DNA of 64,000 nucleotides from Datnioides undecimradiatus (taxonomy: Eukaryota; Chordata; Actinopteri; Lobotiformes; Datnioididae). The notes beneath the pieces were generated by a model, which made no database searches, was not told the origin of the DNA, and saw only the letters and a list, made by a program, of their open reading frames with translations. Of the stretch, positions 57,613 to 64,000 are shown in pieces; positions within the stretch are counted from its first letter, which is position 1, and each line of letters begins with the position of its first letter. The translations under genes and the position numbers were made by a program. Location of the stretch: contig WARS01000071.1 in NCBI GenBank assembly GCA_008933995.1, forward strand, positions 1,437,780 to 1,501,779. Direction: 5' to 3'.

Positions 57613-59430
57613 GTAGAGCTACTGTTGGACTTTACGCCTCTTCTGGCAGTGACAGCAACAACACTGGCCGAATTCTGCTGATGACTCCCACGCCTCCTCT
57701 GGGCGCCCTATTCGCTGTATTTTACTCTGAAGCTGTTGGTTGCTCCTTAAAACACAGGCCAACAGAAGCCATAAGAAGTAGTGAAAAGACAATAAATAAA
57801 TAATAATAATAACATACGCGGTGTAGCTACTTGTGAAAACAAGCAACACTAGAGTTGTTGGTATCTGTGCATCGTTAGAGAGACGCGCTTTAACATCGAC
57901 AAGAGCATCGGCGGGCGTCCGCCTGCAAACCTGGACAGGAAATATCAATGTCCACTTATGCTCTCTGGAGAGCTGGGTTATCCATCTCATAGCCTGTGGG
58001 TCTCTGGAGCCTCTGAGAGGGGGGAGTGTCTTTAGCTTGCATGTGGACGTGCGGAGGCCTTGTGGCCTCTGCGTGCGCTGTAGCTGCAGGCTATGAGCAC
58101 ACCATCTCTCCATAGAGCTCATTTGGCGAAGTCCCGGCTGCTCTGGAGAGCTTAACTCTGGTTTTAAAGATCACAGCAGCTCCTTCATCGCCCACGGCAC
58201 AAACACACACTGACACGATGAGCAACAAGATCGAAGAGTTTACATGCAGAGTGAGGGAACAGTAAAAATCAACAAAATAAAGATGCTGCAGATCGCTTGG
58301 CGTGTTCCGCAAGGACTGCATCATGCAGAGACTGAAGCCAACTGTGCACCGCTTTTGTTCGCAAAACCAATTCTTGCTCGTGAGAGAATGAGCCAAATTC
58401 GACTGAATCTGGAGTTCAGCCAGCGAAGACAATGCCAACATGAAGCTGGAACAAGAGGGTGTTTTAAAATGCAGGAAAATGTGTTTTTCACACCTGAATT
58501 TATCACTTCGGCAGCAACAACGACAAAGAGGCTACTTTTATCCTTTTGACAGTCGGATAATGCAAATCGTTTACGTCGCTTATCGAGTAAAAAAGGACAA
58601 AGATCTCCAGTTTGAGCTGCTCAGCTGTGTGAAAATGCTGCTTTTCTATGTTTCTGTCATTATAAACTGATTTTCAAGCATAGACGGACATTTTTCTTTA
58701 TATTCAGACACAACATAGACTAAAAAATGAATCACTAGACGAGAATTTGAGGAACAAGCGCTCGTGTTTAATCGTAGTCTGACTCTCTGGCTGCAAGCAT
58801 TGCCTGTTTATCCATCTGGCTGACAGGACGACACATGCCGAAGTGTTAAGATGCACAAAAAATAAAAAGTGAAATTCAAGAGGAACGATTAACACAGAGC
58901 TGACTGAGACAGACACACAAACGTGTCTAGCAGCCAGCGAGAGGAAGCACGATCATCAGGTGTTAGCGGTGTGGAGCTGCAGCCAGAGCTGAGTTCGATC
59001 TCCACTGAAGTAGAGGCTGAAGCAAACCCTCCAAACGCAGAAGAGATGCTCGTCTCTGATCAGGACAAACTGCAGAAAGCTGAAGGTTTAAACTGACGTG
59101 CTGGCAGTCATTCAGCTGCAAACAGGACGCAGCACTCGCGCTGCGGGGACGTGAACCTGCTCATGCAGTCGCACTCTGAGGACAAGCTGCAAGAACCCGA
59201 AAGATAAATAATTAAATTTTAGTGTAAAGACTCGTGTAAAGGGCAGCGGCTCAACGCGAAGTCGCCTGGAAGTGATTTATGTTCATTATTTATGTTTTTA
59301 GTCACTCAGTCTATTATTGTTCTTGGTGCCACGGCGGAGGGGAAGGTACCTGAGCAGGTGTGGTGCACAGCCGACTGTTAAAAAGCAGTTTTAATTAAAA
59401 AACACACACAAATAGAGAGGCAGCTGATTC
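57613..59430. other. Non-coding stretch, possible unassigned repeats
   Basis: The 57850-58300 block is GC-richer and could be part of an interspersed repeat I cannot name. No splice-flanked exon was supported. Confidence 0.4.
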
Positions 59431-59432
59431 AG

Positions 59433-59435
<3 letters not shown>

Positions 59436-59493
<58 letters not shown>
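59436..59493. repeat. (GT)29 microsatellite
   Basis: Pure 58-bp array. Confidence 0.95.
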
Positions 59494-59495
<2 letters not shown>

Positions 59496-60395
59496 AAAGA
59501 GGTCAGGCTTCCAATGACCTTTATCACCCATCTGTTAAATCCACCAGCAACCTGGTTAGTGCCTGTCTATGTGTGTTTATGAGTGTGTATGTGTGTGTGT
59601 GTCCACCTGCATCTGCAACAACATATGGTGAGTTATCGCCATGGAAACTGAACTTTCAGGGACCACGCGATATAGAGTTACGCGTCTCATCCATCCGGCG
59701 GCTGAGGTCACGTCACTGACGCAGTGAGGGTTCGCTGTTTGGTTTGGTTGCTGCAGATGAAGACTGATGGAGCATGTGGAGCGACGCCTAAACGCATGAA
59801 CTGAAACTTTCTACAGGATGAGCGGTCTAAGGTGATAATTAGGAAGCATTTCACATGTTTTTTGCTTCATCGTGATTGATTTTCATGATTATTGAGCAGT
59901 GGGGACTGTTTCTGGATCAGTGCTGTGATGAAATCTCTCATTTATCACCTGAAAACAATAATAAACTGCAATAACTCCCCCAAAAACCTGGCGCCTGGTT
60001 TCAAACTCTTCAAACCACTCTAACACACCATTCAAAAGCCGCTAAGCAGCGTATCAAAGTGAGGAACAGCACGACATCCCTGAGTTACGATGAGAGAACG
60101 CCACCTGCATCAAAACAGTAAAGAGAAAACTGAATCTGAGGAGGAACCTGAGCTGCAACGCGACGCCCAATCACAGACAAAGAGTCCAGTTCAGGCCTGA
60201 GAACACAGAGCAGCTAATCATTGACTCTCACAAAGGGATGAGGGAGTGGAACTGTTGCAAAGTGTTAAATCAACACAGAGACTGAAATATAACAAAGGTT
60301 TCCCTACTGGTTTCTTCCATAAAAAGGCGGGTGTGGAGCAAAAAGGTGAAGCGACGCACGGAGGAGCTGGACTCTGCAGAGAAGCAGCAGCACTG
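59494..60395. other. Unique non-coding DNA
   Basis: Nothing recognised besides a short GT run near 59583-59602. Confidence 0.45.
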
Positions 60396-60399
60396 AGCG

Positions 60400-60745
60400 A
60401 GGTTGATCAGCCGCCCGTCCACTTACATGAGTCAGGCAGCCTGAGAATAAACCAGTCGGTTGAAATGTCCGTCTGGCCCCCAACAGGCATCAGGGGCACG
60501 GATAATGAGACATTGGAGCGCTCCAACACTCTGGAGCCCTGCTTAATCCAGTCACAAATCTGCCCCAAGCACAACGATTAACCCCTTTCCCCTGCAGGAA
60601 GCAATCCGAGGGAAACACAGCGCGGATTAGTCCAGGCAAAGGTCACCGCTGGACCAGGCTAGTTTCAGACACACGCAGCTCTGGCCGAGCTACAAACCGG
60701 AGATCCAACTTTGAAGCCGGCAGGTTTCACCTCAAAGCAACAGCA
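60400..60745. other. Candidate conserved non-coding element
   Basis: Long non-repetitive block with balanced composition (GAGAATAAACCAGTCGG, GGATAATGAGACATTGG, AACGATTAACCCC, GCGGATTAGTCC). No exon with splice sites was identified. Inference only. Confidence 0.3.
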
Positions 60746-60749
60746 ATGG

Positions 60750-61840
60750 CGAGCCCGCGGAGCTGAGCTGTTCTTTTAAAGATGCAACAGCCCTGAAACC
60801 TGCAACAGCAACAGGAATCAAAGGGCACAAACAGCTTTTTAGCCTCTTTTATCTATTTGTTTCGGCTTCGTGGTTTGATCAGTCATCATATGGAACTGGT
60901 TCTACCCAAAGATGAACTTTTTAACTGTGGCCAGATCAAACTTGAACATCAGGGTCTGAACTCAGCTGGTCATGTGACCTCGCTTGCCTTTGATGCTCTG
61001 CAAAAATTCAGACTTAAGACACTGAAAAAATCCAGCCAAACGAAATAAACTGATATCTTTCACGACTGACGAAACTCGTTTTAATTCATCATCAGCCACC
61101 AGAACCCGAATTAAAATGGTTCTTGTCTGAGGAACGTGAGTGCTACTACATAACATGTTAGCTGCTAATCTTGTTGACTTAGCCAAGCAAGCAAAACACA
61201 ACTGATTAAGTGGGTCCTCAAGAAAGTATGGCAGCTCCTTTCATTACTTTGCAGAGGCACTGGACTGCCCACAGAGATGCTTCTACAACTCCAAACACAA
61301 AAAGCTCCTAAGGATGAGTTTTGATCCTGAACTTCTGCGACAGCTTTTTTAATTCTTCGTGTGACAATCAAACACTTATTTAATCATTTGAATGTTCTGG
61401 AAAATGAATCCAGGCTTTTATTGGACAACAGAAACTCATCGCAGGGGGGTCAGCTGGGGTCTGCAGCTGCAGGTTCTAATGGGGATTCTGTCAGTTTAAA
61501 GGTTTTAATATCTGTTTTTAAAGCGCGGTCATGCTCTGTCTATTCCCTAACTTTGTGAGCTGTACCTTCTGCTCATCGACGCCATGGATAAAAGTTTTTT
61601 AAAGCTGCTTCAGGGTCTTGTCCATCATTTGATCTTAAATGTCTCAGGTTCTTTGGTGACTCGCAGGATGGATCCACAAACATTCAGGCAAATCGCACAA
61701 AAGCAGAATCAGAGTCATTTTCAGCGATGAGTGGTGCATGATGTTGACCTATGGGCATGACTGGTTAATGATGACACGCAGCTGGAGCTCTGTTTATGAG
61801 AGTGTACAAAAACACATTCAATCCAGTTGTTTTTCATCTG
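60750..61840. other. Unique non-coding DNA
   Basis: No exon or repeat family recognised. Confidence 0.45.
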
Positions 61841-61843
61841 AAA

Positions 61844-61844
<1 letters not shown>

Positions 61845-61875
<31 letters not shown>

Positions 61876-61885
61876 TAATAATAAT
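61845..61885. repeat. (AAT)n microsatellite
   Basis: About 41 bp with one GAT variant. Confidence 0.92.
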
Positions 61886-61889
61886 TAAC

Positions 61890-62435
61890 TTTTTCCTCTC
61901 AGTGTTTGTTTTATTAGATTGTGTTAAAGACTGAACCAGGCTGACATCTGCATTGTTGAGTGTGTAGGTTTTCAGTCATTTGACTTGACCAGCTCTGACC
62001 TTCCTGCTTGTTTCGCTATCATCGTTTTAATTAAAGTGTTTTAGCTTCATTGTTTTAACTGCACACCTTCAGTTTTCCTAATGAATCCTTGATCTCGATC
62101 GTTGCTGCAGCATTTACCCCTTATTTTCCCTGCGTACCGTTTTATTTTCCAGGCAAGTAACTCCTCTGACTTCTGGCGATAATCAGCACTCAGGTTCGGC
62201 GGATTGAGCTGTACGGCTGGGCTCCCTCGTGAGCGGGGGTCAGCTTCTAGTTTAGACTGCTAGAGATGAGAAACTCGCCTGGAGGAAGAGGAGAGGGTGA
62301 GGGCTTCAGGGAGCGGTGGAGGAGCAGCAGAGGAGGAGCAGAGGCTGGGAGTTCAGCTCCAGCTTTATTATATAGCTGATCTCTGCAGGGACTCTCTGGT
62401 TCCAGTGGTTGAGCACTGAGCACACACGGCAGCGT
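61890..62435. other. Unique non-coding DNA
   Basis: No exon recognised. A purine-rich patch with GAG/GGA runs lies at 62270-62345. Confidence 0.45.
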
Positions 62436-62439
62436 GGCC

Positions 62440-62665
62440 GCCAGGCAGCACCGGTCTGCCGCAGACAGCCGAGGTAATTACATGGAAACGTTTCCCGTGC
62501 ACCTCGCTGCAGAATCACATACACGGGGCTTTATGATTGGCACTTCTCTCCCGAGGACCTTCGAAGCTGACAACTTTAGTTTGGGCTGTGTGTGGGAGGC
62601 AAACCTGAGCAGCTTTAAAGGCCCTGGAACACATTTCCTCAATCAGCCCCGAGTATGAATGATGG
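62440..62665. other. Candidate conserved non-coding element
   Basis: Non-repetitive block with GAGGTAATTACATGG and GGGCTTTATGATTGGC. No coding signal. Inference from composition only. Confidence 0.3.
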
Positions 62666-64000
62666 GTGGGAGGGCGGGGTTGGCGTCCATTAACTCGCCA
62701 TTTTCTACCGAAGTTAGAACTGCTCTGCTTCTTGCACGACAGATTCGTTTATGTTTTGAGGCTTGTTACAGAGTGATGTCACATCTTCCTGCACCAATCA
62801 GGATCCAGATCTTATTATACATTTAGTTATGGGGCTTTCTGCTCATGTCTCCAGGACATCTGGAGCCATCTCCTGAAACACACAGGGCTCAGCAGGAAAT
62901 TACAGCAAAGTCGGCACAAACACTTTTACCTGCTTCCTGCCACAGCGCAGTCAGACCCTGGACATGTGAAAGGTAAACCCCCTACACCACTCACACAGAC
63001 AGACAGTGGTTTATTGTTGTTGTTTTGCATCTTGTGGTTGTTTTGCATGTATTTGTAGCTGTACTGCTTCTTATTGTTCTTATTGTTGTTGTTTAGTGCC
63101 TCAGTGTCGTTGTCGTGTGTCTCTTTGTTGTTGTTTTGCATCTTATTGTGGCTTTTCAGCATCTCTTCGTGGTTTCTTTGCGTCTTTGTATTTGTTGTGC
63201 AGCTGCAGCTGTTCTGCATCTCTTCGTAACCATCTTGTGTCTCTTTGTAGTTGGACCATTGAGCCTCTGACTGAACGATGACTTGATATTTTATTATTGA
63301 CAGTGAGGATGAACGAGCAGTTTGTTCATTACAACCATTGTGAAATCCGATAAATCTTTTTCACTTATCACTCTGACCCTGCAGCATCAGGCCGGTCTAC
63401 CTTACGTATTTTTATTCAGACTCCATGTAAAGGCAGGCGGTGTTATCACGAGACCTTTCTGAGGACTGAACTCTTCTCGTCTCCGCAGAGCTGCTGAATG
63501 GCTTCATCCTCGGAGAGCTGCTGCGAACTCTGAGAAGACTTTAACCCACGAGTGCTCGACAAAACCCCACCTCTGTCAACTTTCAACCACCCACGTCTGC
63601 CTGGAGGTTTGGGTTTTGTTGAGTCTCTCTTAAACAAATAAGATGAAAACCTTGCGAAGACAAAAGAGAAACAAACAGTGTAGGAGAACTAAAGGAACCG
63701 CAGGGAGCTTTGACGCCGTTTGACTAAAGGAGCAGAAAGAAAGAAAATATATGAAGTAAACAAATGAAATGAGCAACAAATAACAAGGACTTTTGTCCTT
63801 TTGCAGTTTGTGCAAACATCAGCCTTCGATCAGGAGCAAAGAGGCCTGGATGAGTCTTCAGGAGGAAGCTACCTGAGAGCAGCCATCCTCCTCTCACCTG
63901 CAGCCACATGTGAGCGATCAGACCCTAAACCTGGTGAACTCGCTCTCTATCTGCCGCCCGGATGTGTTTACGTTCACAAAGCGTTTAGCTTGACCTCTCC
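62666..64000. other. Unique non-coding DNA with GTT-rich patch
   Basis: The 63005-63255 block carries repeated TTGTTGTTTTGCATCT-like motifs, apparently a degenerate tandem pattern of roughly 20-50 bp spacing. No exon was recognised up to the window end. Confidence 0.45.

Noticed and set aside
57152..57616. 154-codon plus-strand frame
   Set aside because: Its second half is the 39-bp repeat element and its first half has no recognisable protein family.
58955..59040. GAGTTCGATCTCC resembling a tRNA B box with an upstream A-box-like segment, possible SINE head
   Set aside because: Stem pairing is poor and no SINE body or tail follows.

Overview
This is a vertebrate, almost certainly teleost (ray-finned fish), genomic window. 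It is dominated by non-coding DNA. The evidence is the very high density of long (CA)n/(GT)n microsatellites, fish-type interspersed repeats, a Tc1-like DNA transposon, and three spliced exons of a vertebrate-only gene family. There is no bacterial-type gene organisation, and the long open frames are nearly all low-complexity repeat translations.

Protein-coding content is sparse. Three exons with good splice sites lie on the minus strand and match the nucleolar protein 4 family, best the NOL4-like member (nol4l). They are exon X (40971-41124), exon A (4890-5042) and exon B (3022-3133). A and B are in the expected order, are phase-compatible and are separated by a 1.76 kb intron. Exon X encodes a segment that in NOL4/NOL4L proteins lies downstream of A and B, yet here it sits about 36 kb upstream of them on the same strand. 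This exon order conflicts with the protein order and is the strongest anomaly in the window. Misassembly, local rearrangement, exon duplication or a second gene copy could all explain it. The N-terminal and C-terminal exons of the family were not found and presumably lie outside the window.

Layout. 1-5.1 kb: exons B and A. 5.17-5.99 kb: a 12/16-bp minisatellite just upstream of exon A. 7.0-8.9 kb: a dense microsatellite cluster including a pure (CTG)22 tract. 10.1-10.9 kb: CA-rich DNA. 11.5-12.0 kb: a short inverted-repeat element with an internal 39-bp minisatellite, with relatives at 49.5 and 57.4 kb. 12-27.6 kb: mostly unique intron-like or intergenic DNA. 27.6-29.13 kb: a complete Tc1-like transposon whose transposase is broken by one stop codon. 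29.1-41 kb: dispersed repeats, a GACA-rich tract, a TCA tract, a 10-bp minisatellite and many CA arrays. 41-64 kb: exon X, then unique DNA interspersed with repeat families, including a 65-bp tandem repeat at 51.3 kb and a GACA/GATA array at 56.1 kb.

Functional reading. If the three exons belong to one gene, most of the window is nol4l intron, and the non-repetitive AT-rich homeodomain-site-like blocks would be candidate regulatory elements (inference only). I see no rRNA, convincing tRNA, CRISPR array, operon or novel multi-gene system.
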